64,000 nucleotides of DNA from Cristatella mucedo (lineage: Eukaryota > Bryozoa > Phylactolaemata > Cristatellidae), in contig WPIO01000023.1 in assembly GCA_009760855.2 (NCBI GenBank), positions 2,761,001 to 2,825,000 of the forward strand, in the 5' to 3' direction. A program made the translations under genes and the position numbers. The notes below the pieces were generated by a model, which was given only the letters and a program-made list of their open reading frames with translations, was not told where the DNA came from and did not search any database. Positions 28,784 to 41,189 of this stretch are shown here, one piece after another. Every line of letters begins with the position of its first letter. The stretch's first letter is position 1.

Positions 28784-31560
28784 ATAATAATAATAATAAT
28801 GTACTTGATAAAGCGCCCTCAGAGAATTTAATCTCTCTCTAGGCGCTTTACATTTGCTGCAAAGAGAAATGCAATTAAATGGTAAGAGAAAATCATGATT
28901 GAAAACAAACAAATGAATAATATGGTTAGGGTTGACATGCACAGGGTCAGCATGCAAATGTGGTTAGTGGCAGCATGCACAGTGTCAGCACGCATAAGCA
29001 CATCAAGGACGAATCACAGGGACTCACTAAATGCTGTCCTAAATAGGTGTGTTTTTAAGTTCTTTTTAAATGTGGTCACGTCAGGAGATGTTCTGACGCA
29101 GGTCGGGAGGGAGTTCCAAGCTTTGGGAGCATACGAACTAAATGCACGGTCTCCAAAGGATTTAAGGTTTGTACGACGTATTTGTAGACTGTTGGATTCC
29201 GAAAAGCGGGTGGTACGATGCTTGGCCTGATGGGGGAATATGTCGGAGAGATAGGCGGGAGCCATAGAATGAATGGATCTAAAAGTGAGCAACAAAACCT
29301 TAAAGTCAATCCGTTGCTTGACTGGTAGCCAGTGCAGGTCGGCGAGAAGTGGAGTAATGTGGCAACTGCGACTCTCACGACAGCCAAGCCTAGCTGCAGA
29401 GTTTTGCACCAGCTGCAATCGCCTGATCGCACATGCTGGTAGGCCAGTAAGCAGTGAGTTGCAGAAGTCGAGACGAGATGTCACGAATGCATGGACCAAC
29501 TTAGACGTGGTATCCTTATCTAAACAAGCCCGAGTTTTAGCAATGTTATGAAGCTGAAAATAGGCAGACTTGACTGTGGAGCTGATATGGTCGTCTAACG
29601 AGAGGTCGCTTTGGAATATGACACCTAGATTTCGAGCTGATTGAACAGGAGATATGCTGGCAGAGCCAATTTTGAGAGACAGCCTTTCCAATCTCTGAAT
29701 CACACTGGGTTTGCCCATAACTAGTAAGTTAGTTTTGTCATCGTTTAGTTTTAGAAAATTTGCTGCCATCCATGTGCGGATGTCATCAATGCATGCAGCA
29801 AGTGAGTTGAGAGAATTTGAGGTGGTCGAAGGCTGGGGGGATCAAAGCAAAGGTACAACTGAGTGTCATCTGCATAGAAGTGAAAGCCTAGACTGTGCTT
29901 GGCAATCACATCAGCAAGACGGAGAGTATACACCGTGAAAAGAACCGGACCTAGCACAGAGCCCTGAGGTACCCCATGTTTCAGAAGTACTTCAGATGAT
30001 CTTTGTCCATTCACGTCAATACTCTGGAGTCTCCCACTGAGATAGGACCTGAACCACTGCAGAGCGATGCCAGTGATGCGCAGGCGAGATGAGAGGCGCT
30101 CTAGAAGAACTTTGTGATCGATGGTGTCAAAAGCTGCCGAAAGATGAAGCAAAACAAGCAGAGACACTCTACCCATGTCTGCATTCCTAAGTAGGTCGTT
30201 GTATGCCCTAAGCAATGCTGACTCTGTGGAGTGATTAGCTCTGAAACCAGACTGGAACTTACTAGCAAGATGTGAGGTTTTGATATATGAGTTCAGCTGG
30301 TCTGCCACGACCCGTTCCAGTGTCTTTGATAGGAATAGTAGAAGGGAAACTGGGCGGTAGTTGCTCAAGTTCTCTTGGTCCAGTGTTGCTTTCTTGAGAA
30401 GAGGCCTGACTACAGCGTTTTTGAAAGGTGCTGGGACATGACCTGAGGCTAATGACATATTAATTATGTTAGTTATGCATTGCAGCAGCAGATCAATGCA
30501 ACGTAGGAGCAGGACAGTGGGAATAGGGTCCAGAGGACTTGTTGTCTTCTTTGATTGCGATACGAACTTTAGGACTAGCTGACTAGTGACCTGCTTAAAT
30601 GCAGATATTGAGGTGCAGCCAGGAACCGAGGAACAGCATTCTAGTGGGGAGGTTGTCATCGCAGGGATGGATTCCCTGATCTTGTCTATCTTCTGCACAA
30701 AGAATCGAGAGAAGCGATAGGCTAGATCATCACAAGGATCATCAGGTAAGGAGCTAATCTGGGAACGGTTGAGGAGATGGTTTATTGTCGACATCAGCAT
30801 TTTTGGATTGTGCATCTGTTACTCAGCAATTTTTCTATAGAAGCTAGACTTGGCCTTTGCTAGGATTGATTGGTACGACTTACAGTAGACTTCTTATGCC
30901 TGTCGATGGACAATTAGTCCGGATCTTTTGTATGCCTTTTCAAGCTTTCGTTTAGTAGACCTGGCCAGTTTAATGTCTGTGGTAAACCACAGGCCGTCTG
31001 GGCGGGGGCGCACAGTGTGCTTTGTCAGAGGTGCAAACTCGTCGAGCGTGTCAGCTAGTGTCGTGTTGTAGCTATCTACCAATGATGACAGATCGGAGGG
31101 AGGACTGAGCAGCAGAGGCTAAGCAGATATTCTTGCACGGACAGCATCGATGTCAAGGGTCCTGAGGTTTCGCGATTCACAGGTTATTTTAGAGGAGGAT
31201 GTGGGCACACACTGTAGATTGAATGAGATCTGCATGTGGTCAGATAAGCAGGATTTAGTAATAATTGGTGATGACAAAGTGCAGTTGTATGAGAAAATCC
31301 GGTCGAGTGTGTGACCCTTGATGTGGATAGGGCCATGCACATGAGCCACAAGAGACAATGAGTCAGTCAATGCACGAAATTCGGTACTGAAAGCGTCAGA
31401 TAAGTTATCAAAGTGAACGTTGAAATCACCCATAACGAGGAAGGATCGATTTCTTGCACACAGAATCGAAATGAGATCGGAGAAATCTGAGATAAAGGGG
31501 GATTTGGTACCTGGTGGGCGATAGACTACGGCCACTTTCGGTGCTTGATGCACAGAGATG
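28784..31560 (-). mobile_element. LINE-A copy 2 (CR1/L2-like), inserted in Polinton polymerase B
   Basis: The longest LINE-A copy. From about 31560 leftward it has an endonuclease domain (VAVVYRPPGTKSPFISDF; FLVMGDFNVHFDNLSD; TLDRIFS ... CLSDHMQISF). Then come reverse transcriptase (30815-29751: NYRPVSLLLFLSKTLERV, HGVPQGSVLGPVLFTVYTL, GFHFYADDTQLYL) and a C-terminal domain (29769-29014). The 3' hairpin and (ATT)n tail end at 28784. Stops at 31119 and 30894 and a frame change near 29760 disable it. RT motif A reads HLSAAFDT, as in copy 1. The 5' limit is approximate: the frame at 31760-31119 fuses polymerase B sequence to LINE endonuclease. Confidence 0.92.
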
Positions 31561-32473
31561 ATAGTCATAATGGAAATCATGATATTTCTTTGCCGTTTTG
31601 GGTCATATTCTATATCAACAAAAAAGAATGCGCCTATATCCGTGTCATCTAAAAGAGAAAGAATTTTTTTTTCTTTAGTCCAACCTTCTGCTGAACACTC
31701 TTCAATTGCGACTTGAGGAAGTTTCTCCATCATTGCTGCAGGATATGTATCCGCAAGCATCTAAGTGAATTATCAAAATATTTGGTTGACTTGAATCATA
31801 ACCTATGACAAATGGATTATTTGCTTTAACACTTCTATACAAATTTTGAAGAATTCCTCCGCGAAAAGATTTTTTAAACATATCACAGTTTTCTCTATCT
31901 GTATATAATTCAAGAGTTATTCCGGAATATAAAAATACTGCACTCCATGAAAAGTTCGGTGTAGTTACAAAGTTTTTGGGGTCGAGAGTTAATTTTGTCA
32001 TTAAACCTTTTCAAAAAATTTCAAAGCAATCTGCTGGTAATAATAGGTTCGTAATAAGATGTAAGTCGTGATAATCTCTCATAGTTTTGCAGCTAAACTT
32101 TTTCCAGATAGTCGTTGCCTTCTCATAGTCACCATCTTTAATATTCGTCATGTAAATACTTGGGTAGAATGTGATTATTTATTAAGAAGACTAGTTTAAG
32201 AAAATCTCTCCCAATAATCCCTGTGTTCTTACGGATATTCTACTTTAGTTGCAAGTAGATCTACACTTTTATTTGAGTGCAAGATTTAATACTGAATTGG
32301 CAATTAGAAAACAATCTCTGTCTTTCCTAGAGATGAGGATGTGTTTGAGTCCAGAGACCCTAAATTGCATGCTGCCCTTTAAAACTAAGTCACCAGCTCT
32401 TAGCATCATATGCTTTCCTAAGTTATTTGAAATAGGTTATGCAAAAACACTAGAATCAAGTGCTCTAACAATC

Positions 32474-32665
32474 ATATAAATAAATAGAATAAATCCTAGC
32501 TGATGTAACAGCCTCTTTTGTATAGCGACAGAAGACCTTTACGGCTATCACCACCGCTTGCAGCGGCGATAAAGAATCGCCCACCGCAGGAATCAAACCC
32601 ACGACCTCGGGACCAAGGTCGTGAAAGCAACCGACTTACCTTGTGTGCCATAACGGCTCACCACT
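32474..32665 (-). mobile_element. SINE-B copy inserted in the Polinton
   Basis: Same unit as at 2.3 kb. The minus strand has ggtttgattcctgcggtggg (B box with one change), then tgcaagcggtggtgatagcc and cgctatacaaaagaggctgt, with a (TTTA)-type tail at 32474-32492. It lies between the N-terminal and core parts of polymerase B. Confidence 0.85.
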
Positions 32666-33789
32666 GTGAGTCATATTCTCTAAACTTGTGAAATATGACT
32701 GGTAGCTGCCTCCTAGAAAAGTCAACACCTGCTTTAAAATTAAAAGAATGGTGCTGAAAAATTACAAGAATGACCGTTGCTCCTCTATACTTATTGGTGA
32801 AATGACAGCGGTCTTTTCGTTTTTTATCACTGAATGGTCTCTTGGACATCCAAAATTATTTCTTTCGATAACGTTTCTCTATATCTGTATCAGTTAATGA
32901 TTCCACAACACTTCTCAAATTTTCTTCAGTAATGCATGCTTTTAAAAACTTGAAATATCAAACACCCTTTTAAAAAGGTAATGACACAATGCTCACCAAA
33001 ACTAATAAATGTATGCTTTATTTTTCCATTCAACAACGAAGTAAGCAGATGAACAAGAATACGTGATGAAATATGGTCTCAATTACTCTTTAGTAATATA
33101 CATTCAAAATCCGAAAAACAAACATAGGGACAAACACTTATATTTTTGAGTGAATTAAATGATAAAAACTTTGTGTTGCCGTCGGGCATCTTACAAACAG
33201 TAGATCCAGAATTAATATCTTCGCATAAATCTAAGTGACTATCCATCTGATCTTTATCTAAAAATATTCAAACAATGGTAACAATAATATTGTGTTAATC
33301 AGCAACCAGTTTGTCTTCATAAAGCATTTAAGTTATTAATCAAAATATAATGCTCTTTATCTGCTTTGGAAATTAGTAATAAATTGATGTGTCTTCCTGG
33401 TCTTTCTGTAGATTTCTTTGAAACTCGTAATACAGAAACTTTTGATTCAGAACAACCATAAGAATAAATATTAATACTAACATTCGTAGCTTTCTCCAAC
33501 TTATCAACATCCATTACTTTCATAGGCCAACCAACTCTCCCTATTTTTCTAAAGATGACATTAAATTTTCAATATTTTATGAAGGTCATCGATTCTCCAT
33601 TTATCTCTACTATTTAGATTTAATGCTCTCAAAACACACCATAAAGCACAAAACTCATCATCAGTTTTTTTAATTTGTGATACCCTTTTTTCTTAACTAA
33701 AAATTCTGGAGTTTCAATGAAAGATACACGTCTTATTGGAATGTATTTAGACATAATTGAAAACGAAAATAATCTTAGAAAAATCCATC

Positions 33790-34249
33790 ACAACCTTTAT
33801 TGCTATTAATCAATAATTCAACATTATTAGCCAAGGATTCCATAACGCGATTACATATTATATTAGCTAGCTCACTGTCCACAGTTAATATTGATTTTGA
33901 CTGAGCGCCCTTTTTTCTTTATCACTATCATCGTCAATTTTTTCATGTCAAAGTTAATTTTAAAGTGTACTTAATAAAAGACCAATGTGACTAAACATAA
34001 TTCAAAACACTATTTATCTGATATCTCAATTTTTGTTTAATGTTTAAAAGTCAAAAAGCTTTGTTTAGTATAATGATAAAAAATTAAAGTATTACCACCT
34101 CCATTCATACTTAGTTTAGTAAAACCAGCACTTTCTTTCCTTACAAGTCTTCCAACAAATGGCGAGTATTCAGGATCAAAGCTAATGTTTCTAAAAATGC
34201 CTAGCTTCATCACGAAAATTCTTACTAACATTATGTTAATCAGAACCAA
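33790..34249 (-). pseudogene. Unknown frame upstream of polymerase B
   Basis: Open segments 34249-34037 (SFDPEYSPFVGRLVRKESAG) and about 33900-33795 (DSELANIICNRVMESLANNV). Separated from each other by stops. No family recognised. Probably another Polinton gene reading in the same direction. Confidence 0.3.
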
Positions 34250-34397
34250 AATTCATAAGTCGCCTTGCCTCAGTAGGGAAAGAATTTCTTTACCCTATTG
34301 ATGTGACATTTATTTACTATATAAGGTAATACAATTTGGTTTAATATAATGATTGTCTTGATGCTTCAGTTTACATAGGACGCTAGAGAAAATTTGC

Positions 34398-34565
34398 AAA
34401 AAATTACTATAGTATACTGTAAAAAAACAACAAAAGGACTGATAATGTATGAGATGGTAATTCGTTTATGTTTATTTTTGCATTTTACGCTTTGCTTTTT
34501 GATATTCTCGAGCAGACTTGCGAGAGATCGAAAAAAGTGTGGCATAAAAGTTAAAAAACACATCA
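34398..34565 (-). repeat. Dispersed short repeat X, copy 2
   Basis: Reverse complement of the repeat at 13271-13425, at roughly 75-80% identity by eye. The 121-codon plus-strand frame over it (34394-34759) is therefore not a gene. It sits just outside the right end of the AT-rich Polinton island. Confidence 0.6.
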
Positions 34566-35294
34566 CTCCGGCCTACTTACACGAAACATTTTTTCATCTA
34601 CGCACCCGAAACCTCGTCGTAACATATCACCCGCTCTTCTTAAGCAAGTCGTTTAGCTGTGCCTTTCTAAGGTGCTTAAAGAGCATGCCTTCAGTTTGTA
34701 CGTTCGCATTGCCTGGCATATATCTCGACCGAGGCCAAAAACATCCTGACAAGTACTGACTGCGTAGAAAATACGGTAGCTCTACGCTCATTGGATAGAG
34801 ACCAAGTTCGCTTAAGTCGCTGCTCAGTTTAATAAAATTTATATATTCTTATTCTATATTCGTCGCGCGCGTTACGGGCCAGCTTCCAGGTGAGCCCTGT
34901 GTATTTTTCGATGACGAAATCTTTATTTTAGAGTTGCAAAGCAAGCATGTTGCTTCCTTTTAGACGGGGCTGCTGCGGAGCGGGGCCGTCTGGACGAGCG
35001 TGCGGCGCCCCTTTCAGCGAGCGGCACGCTGTGCGCTCCTGGCCTAGGTGCGTGCGCACGCGCGCACTTCCGGTTCAAGCGAATGAAGCCGAGACGAAGC
35101 GTCGCGAGCGACGCGCCTTGTGCTCCCGAGCCTCCCGATTCTCGCAAAATTGGAAATTAAGAGAGGTTCGCGAATTTCTTTTCAGTATTGCCGTCGAGCC
35201 TTGGCCGCTGGACGCTCGATGCGGCCCTCGCACGCTGGAGAAACAGCTCGCGAGGCTGCCGATAGCTTTGGCACGGCCAGATTACGGCGGCGTG

Positions 35295-35298
<4 letters not shown>

Positions 35299-35365
<67 letters not shown>
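35299..35365 (+). repeat. (GT)n microsatellite
   Basis: About 33 uninterrupted GT units. Confidence 0.95.
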
Positions 35366-35368
<3 letters not shown>

Positions 35369-36385
35369 CCTTCTCGGCTTCCGGCTCTACGAACGGGCGT
35401 ACCCGTCTCTACTGAGAGACGGCGTCTAAAATGGCTTCCGCGCGGCGCCCTCAGGGCGGTGCGGATATTCAGATATTCAGACGTTCCTAATAAAGGGTAT
35501 GCGCTTCTTTTGTTTTAGAGGAGCAGCACGCGAACAATTGAAGCCTCTGCGGCCCATTCTAAACCGGGCTCGTTAATTGGACGTCGGCGCACCTTTTGAA
35601 TCGGCTCCCAAGCCGCTGGAGAACCTTTTACGATTTTCTCATCGAGTAGGAAATTCCGTCTCGAGAGGCGCTTTGTGCGTTCTCTACGCGTCGCACTGGG
35701 TCAGACCCACTGCTGCATCCCTAGCGCAGCTCAGGACTACCAACCCAGCAGATCTCTCACCGTCACTGTAAGGTCCGGAAGACTTGACTGAAATTTACTT
35801 CTCCCGCCGGCTCAAGACGCTGGACGTTAGGTCTCTGTCGCGCGCGCGCATCGAGCCGCAGCGCTCTGGAGCGTCTTGCCGCAGCACTGCGGCTTGCAGC
35901 CGGCGATTGCAAGCGATTCGAGACGTGCTCGAACGCTTACGTCTTCAGGGTCGCCAATGAGAGGGCTTGGGACTTGGCAATACTAAGCAGCGACTGGGGA
36001 AAGCAGGCCCGTGCAAGATTATCCTAGTACCTTTGCTTGGAGCAGCGAGAAAAACCGAGAATCAAAAACGAAACGAAAGTTCACTGGCCAAAGCGAAAAA
36101 CTTCGCTCTCATGTGCGATACTTTTACACTTCTTAATTGCAACGCTGGAATACCTTGACGGCTTTAGTCGCACTCGAAACCTCCTGGACAGTGATTTGCT
36201 TCTCGGTGTACAAGCAGCATTATTTTATATTGTCATTGGTATCAACGCTATAATTGTGTGTGCCGCATGACCACAGCGAGTCACTCACGGCATGCACAAA
36301 AACTGCCGTGCGAAGCACACCGCCGAGTGAGCCGTGGACATGTCTCTTCGCGTTCGGGGGAGCTCTCTACGCGGCGGAGGGGAAG

Positions 36386-36510
36386 CTCCATCCGCTGTAA
36401 TGAAGGGGCTCTCTGTGACTTAGAGGGGAAAGCCCTTTACGGACAGGAAGAGGGAGCTCTCTGCAGGGTGGAGGGAGATGCTCTTTCCGCGGTAGAGGGG
36501 AAGCTGGACG
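36386..36510 (+). repeat. Imperfect 33-bp tandem repeats
   Basis: About four units of the type gaggggaagc...ctct. In one frame they give 11-residue units such as EGALCDLEGKA and EGALCRVEGDA. Probably chance-open rather than coding. Confidence 0.6.
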
Positions 36511-36834
36511 CGTCATAATGCCTCCTGTGACCGGCCTCGCCCGTCCTTGGCCTGCGCCCATTCTCCCGTCGACGGATGTTCCCGCTAGTGCGCCGCCGCT
36601 AGTGCGTCGCTGGGCGCCGTGCGATGAACTGCTTAGCGTCGGCATCTCCTTTTGGCGGGCAGATTGCAAGGAAACGCGTCGCGGCTCCGCCTAGCGAATG
36701 CGCGCTCACTCGCGTCGCCGCTCGGCGGAGAGCCGGGGGCGGGGCGAGATCACTCGGTACGGTTCGCGACAAGCTGAACGATCAACCGAGAGACAGCCTA
36801 CAACGATCGACCGGCGACCGTTTCACGAACCCCT

Positions 36835-37082
36835 CACTCTCTCTCTCCCTCACTCTTTCTCTCTCTCCCTCACTCTTTCTCTCTCTCTCTATCTCTCTCT
36901 TTCCCTCACTCTCTCTCTCTCTCTCTATCTCTCTCTCGCTCCCTCTCTCCCTCACTCTCTCTCTCCCCCTCACTCTCTCCCTCACCCCCTCTCTCTCCCC
37001 CTCACTCTCTCTCGCTCTCTCTCTCGCTCCCTCTCTCTCGCTTCCTCTCTCTCTCTACCTCACTCTCTCCCCCTCTCACTCA

Positions 37083-37127
<45 letters not shown>

Positions 37128-37148
37128 ACTCTCTCTCTCTCTCCCTCA
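36835..37148 (+). repeat. Polypyrimidine tract (CTCTCCCTCA)n, about 310 bp
   Basis: An almost pure C/T strand built from ctctctct, ccctcactct and ctctatctct units. It encodes only Ser/Leu/Pro/Thr low-complexity frames. Confidence 0.95.
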
Positions 37149-37337
37149 GATGCAACCGAATGTCATTTGGACTAGCGGCGCATAAAGTTAGGCGATTTTC
37201 GCACTCGCGCGCGGCTGAGCGCTATAGTTTTCCGCCTCCTCGGCGCTTCGCGCTGCAGCGGCGAACAGCGGACGCGCCCCACTTCCGAGCACCGCGTGAA
37301 CGCGTTGAAATCTCCGGCCGCGCGACAGCACCACAAC

Positions 37338-37505
37338 GAGCGAGCGAGCCGCGCTGCTCCGAGGAGGTAGGGTCCGACGCTCGACCTGCGAGCGAGCCGC
37401 GCTGCTCCGAGGTAGGATCCGACGCCGCTCTACCTGCGAGCGAGCCGCGCTGCTCCGAGGAGGTAGGGTCTGACGCTCTACCTGCGAGCGAGCCGCGGCC
37501 AGCGA
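37338..37505 (+). repeat. Tandem repeat, about 48-51 bp unit, 3.5 copies
   Basis: The units begin gcgagcgagccgcgctgctc. They continue cgaggaggtagggtccgacg and end in ctacctgc or cgacctgc. The last unit diverges after gagccgcgg. Confidence 0.85.
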
Positions 37506-39465
37506 GCGGGCGCTCCGGTCAAATGCCACGGATGCCTGGTAGAAATGCTTCGCGAACGAATTCCTTACACTTTCAGAATCGGCGCAGCGGCATTGGCCGG
37601 AAAGCAGGGATTATTTCAAAGCCAATTAATGCACCCTCCGCCGACAGATGTAGCCACACCCCGGCTAGTCCTGCACCTAGGCGGAGCAGCGAACGCGAGT
37701 CGACGCGAAGTCGGTAGGAGCAAAAGGAAGCCGAATGAGCTTGCCCTAGTAATTAATGTCTTATGGGTGCCGATTGGCGAAACGTGGACGCGACCGACCG
37801 TACGCTCACTATTCATTTATACGCTCGCACGTCGTCATCGTCTTCATACCGGTGTGGCTGTGCGGCCCGAGAAAGTGAGATCCGAGCTCGGAGCGTGTCT
37901 TCCGAAAGGGCGTTTTTCTTTTCACGGCCACTGCCCGCCGACTGCCATCGCGGCAGCCATCGTTCGGCCGCTCGCGCTCGAGCTCGGCGAACAACAGCAC
38001 TCGGCTCAAAGGTCGCCGCGTGCTTAATTTGGCGGGCTGCCATTATTTCCCCGCTTCGGCGTACCCCGTTTCCGTTCCGAGAAAAATCAGCGCCGCTTCG
38101 GAGCAGCAACATGTTACCGGCGAAAGCGCGCTTACGCTTAAAATCCCGGTAATCCAAAGCATGAAGTCTTGAGTGAATGCGGCGAGCAGCGCAAACCCTA
38201 CGAAGGCGGAGCACGCGCCTAAACCGCCGTGCAGAATGGCAGCAACGATCGGGCATACGGCCCTTTAACTTCGCCAGCCGAGACGGCGCACCGGTGACCA
38301 ACAGAGCGCGGCTAAATAAAAAACTAAAATCTCTCACGGTTAAGAGCTCCAAACGCCATGCAGGAGAGGCGCAGTGAGACGTTAGTTGTGCACGGCTCCT
38401 CCGGAAGCGGAACCAAACAGTCGCAGCAGTGAACCGTGCCGGCGTTTCCGGCGAGACCACCGGTTCCGGTCTGCCGTGTCTTCCATGCGGCACTGGGTGC
38501 GTAACTCGGCAGCAGCAGCAGCAGCTCGGGATTAGACGCCCGGTTCTGCTACGGTTAGGCTATTCTAGCTACTGCGCATGCCAGGAGCTGCACGTAAGCC
38601 TGGCGAACCGCAGTCACTCGATATCTGCAGGCGGCTCATGGTAGCAATGTCGAGTCATACCTAGGCTGCATTTATCCTGCTCTCTTTGCATTCTAGCGCA
38701 ACAAGTTGCTTTGAGAATAGCGCTCGGCGCCGTCCGTAACCACGGAGCTAAATCGGCGCACAGTGCTAAGATGCATTACAGTCAGCAGGGCCCTTGACGA
38801 CGGCCTCGGTTCATTTGCCTCACAAGAAACGTGTTAACTAGTATTGTGTAGTCTCATCATTACAAGAAATGAACTTTGTGTATTTCATTTCTGGCCACTG
38901 CTTCGCCCTATTGCATTTTTTCAGACCGTCTGCTGTCTCTTTACTATCAGTAATATCTCACCGTTTAATTGACAGGCATAAACTTGGTCATATCTGCACG
39001 GAATGTTCGACAGTTGCCGGGAATAAAGCAGCAGCAGCAATTCGAGACTCTGCATCGCTGCTGAGACCTTTTAGAGAGCAGCAGTCAGGCAGGCAGCAGC
39101 TGCTCCGGAGGGAGCGAGGGAGGGAGCTCTGTCTGTCTGTCTGCACTGATGATTCGAGCAACTGGCTGGCGACCGCATGACCAGAGTCATGACTCTTGAG
39201 AGCTGCACCGTCCGATCGAGGCACAAGCTGCACAAGTAAGATTAGTCCACGCTTGCTGTCTTCCGCTTACGCTGCCCTCGCTGCACGCACACTTCCACCC
39301 CAGCCCCCAGCTACACCCCACGTGACTGTTCGAGTGTTCACGTGGCTGCTTTCAGCCTCGTCGGCCCCTTTTTCCTGAGCATCATCCAGGCGGACGTCTG
39401 CCGGGCAGCAGAACCGAGCTGCTGCCGTCGCCGACGACGAAGACGCTGCGGCAAACCCGACTCTA

Positions 39466-39468
39466 TGT

Positions 39469-39522
<54 letters not shown>
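39466..39522 (+). repeat. (GT)n microsatellite
   Basis: About 26 GT units with one interruption. Confidence 0.95.
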
Positions 39523-39524
<2 letters not shown>

Positions 39525-39736
39525 CATCGAGTTGCTTGTCAGCCTTAGACGAGCAGCCCTTCTCACTTAACGTCAGCGTGCCTTCAGTTTGGATGGAGCA
39601 GCAGCACTGACTGACTCTGCAGATACTGTCTGAGCAGCCCCTGCTGATAGTCTTTGCTTAGTTAAAGCTGCGGAACCAGAGGAATTAGATAGACACTAAA
39701 GGCAAGTAAAGACGACCAAGCGAAGATACTTACACG

Positions 39737-39768
39737 CGGCTCCAAGCAGCAGCTGCTGCTTGGAGCCG
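39737..39768. repeat. Perfect 32-bp palindrome
   Basis: The left half cggctccaagcagcag is the exact reverse complement of the right half; there is no spacer, and the centre is CAGCTG. Confidence 0.95.
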
Positions 39769-40758
39769 ACTCGTTGGCCATGGCGCGAGTTTAGCTTGTG
39801 CCCTGACAGGAAAGGTAATTACAGTCTGAATGTGAAGATTGGCGTCGGCGCCTGAGTTGCGGGGGGGGGGGTGTGCCACTGTGTAGCTCTGTGGCACTAG
39901 CGTGACAATAACAAGTGCAGCATCCAAGGCTTACCTGAGTGGCTCGGCCTCTATAGCACCCCTCCTCCAGCTTAACTGCTGCGGTGGGGTGGCTTGTCAA
40001 TCAGATCAATATCGCGATAGCTTCGGGGGCGGCCTCCCCTCCCCCCCCCCCTGGGAGCTGTGGCTTCCAATGTGGGCGACGGCTTCGGGGGTACAGCCAC
40101 AGGTGATGAACGATGAACAATCACGATACTAATTCAGCCTGCAGAGCTCGATAGCCACATCTCCGAAGTGTGTGTTCATGTCGCAGCCAGTCTGCGGCAG
40201 GGAGGGTGCAGCTCGAGAGCTCCCGCCAAGCTGAGCGATGGCCAGCTCCGGCACCGGGCGCCCACTCCGGAGCCAGAGCGACTGCCCTCGGGCACCTGGC
40301 GCCTAGAGCCGGGCGGCTCTAAAAAACGCTAATGCCCTCAGGTGCCGCCGAGAGCGCCCAGTGTCTAGCCTCTCCATTGCTGGCCGCATCGCTTGACAAT
40401 GATGGATGAGCTGGCCGAAGCTGCTTTCCGCCACCGAATTTTCGACTCGCTTGCTTTCGTGGACCGGCCGGCGCCTCACACGTTCGCTCCACGCCCAGCT
40501 AGTCACTTGGCAGGCAGCCCCTCCTTTACGATAGCACCTGGCTGGCGCACCTGGCTGGCGCCGTGATGCCGCAGCCAGCCCAGCGCCAGCCCAGCGGGAT
40601 GCCGCCCCCTCAGCAGTGCTGGCTCGACCTCGACGTGGCGCCTAGCCGTAGCTCCTAGCGGGCAGCTGCTGACTCATCGCGCAGCTAGGGCGAGTGCAGC
40701 CGGATGTCGGGCGGGCTGGCTGCCATCAGACGGCGGCCATGCCCACGGTCAGCTATCA

Positions 40759-40830
40759 TCTTACAGACCGAGTGCTCCATTAGCCACTTGCTCGTCTTAC
40801 AGACCGAGCGCTCCATTAGCCACTTGCTTT
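40759..40830 (+). repeat. 36-bp tandem duplication
   Basis: tcttacagaccgagtgctcc ... cacttgct occurs twice in a row with one or two changes. Confidence 0.9.
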
Positions 40831-41189
40831 GTTGCTTGCGCCCTTTGGCCGCGCCGGCCGGCGCGGCCTGCCAGCACCTAGCCCCGGTGTCAGACAGTAA
40901 TTATCCAGCCTCACTCGCGGGAGGGGGGAGGGGCCCGGAAAGCTGAGCGAGCTGGTCTCGAAGCCTGCAAGTTCCCTGCCAGCTGCAGCAACAGCGGGTC
41001 TTCCACCTGAGTGGTACTACCGGTGCGCGTTTCCGGACCTTGCTTTCCTCGCTTGCATTCGTCTGCGTTTTTCTGGCTGCCGACTCCGTCGCCTGAAGAA
41101 GTAAGATAAAATGCTACAAGCTGGGTCTCGGCCAACAAAGTCATGCACTCCCAAGCTGCAGCAGTTACATCGCCTCAATCTACGACCTC

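Larger units (their letters stand above)
27655..33754 (-). pseudogene. Polinton DNA polymerase B, decayed and interrupted
   Basis: A protein-primed family B polymerase that would copy the element. Reading from 33754 leftward, an N-terminal domain (RDKWRIDDLHKILKI; INIYSYGCSESKVSVLRVSK) comes first. It is followed by RHINLLLISKADKEHYILI. The frame 32001-31702 (SWSAVFLYSGITLELYTD; KANNPFVIGYDSSQPNILI) and its continuation belong to the polymerase core. After the LINE, the palm region appears (PIFVGSTILDLSKLHIHKF) with motif YTHTDSL, in which the first catalytic Asp of the usual YTDTDS is His. The C-terminus (VALSAFE; YAYGHY region near 27740) is frameshifted. LINE-A copy 2 and SINE-B are inserted. 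Dead copy. Confidence 0.88.
17900..34260 (-). mobile_element. Decayed Polinton/Maverick (adintovirus-like) element
   Basis: An AT-rich island of about 16 kb between GC-richer flanks. It holds an integrase, a protein-primed-type DNA polymerase B, and several virion- or accessory-type genes on both strands, the gene set and size expected of Polintons. Every gene is broken by stops or frameshifts, and later LINE-A, SINE-A and SINE-B insertions interrupt it. I could not identify terminal inverted repeats, so both limits are approximate. This is an old endogenised copy with no intact replication or integration gene. Confidence 0.85.

Noticed and set aside
34394-34759. 121-codon plus-strand frame
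   Set aside because: Its first half is dispersed repeat X, which is noncoding at its other copy (13.3 kb).
34947-35518. Frames with long Cys-Val runs
   Set aside because: Encoded by the (GT)n microsatellite.
36624-37717. Long overlapping frames (183 and 339 codons) rich in Ser, Leu and Arg
   Set aside because: They are produced by the C/T tract and the 48-51-bp repeats; all frames there are low-complexity and no start, splice or domain supports them.
37813-38493. 226-codon minus-strand frame
   Set aside because: Open because GC-rich DNA has few stops; Arg/Ala-rich, no motif, and overlapped by an equally long plus-strand frame.
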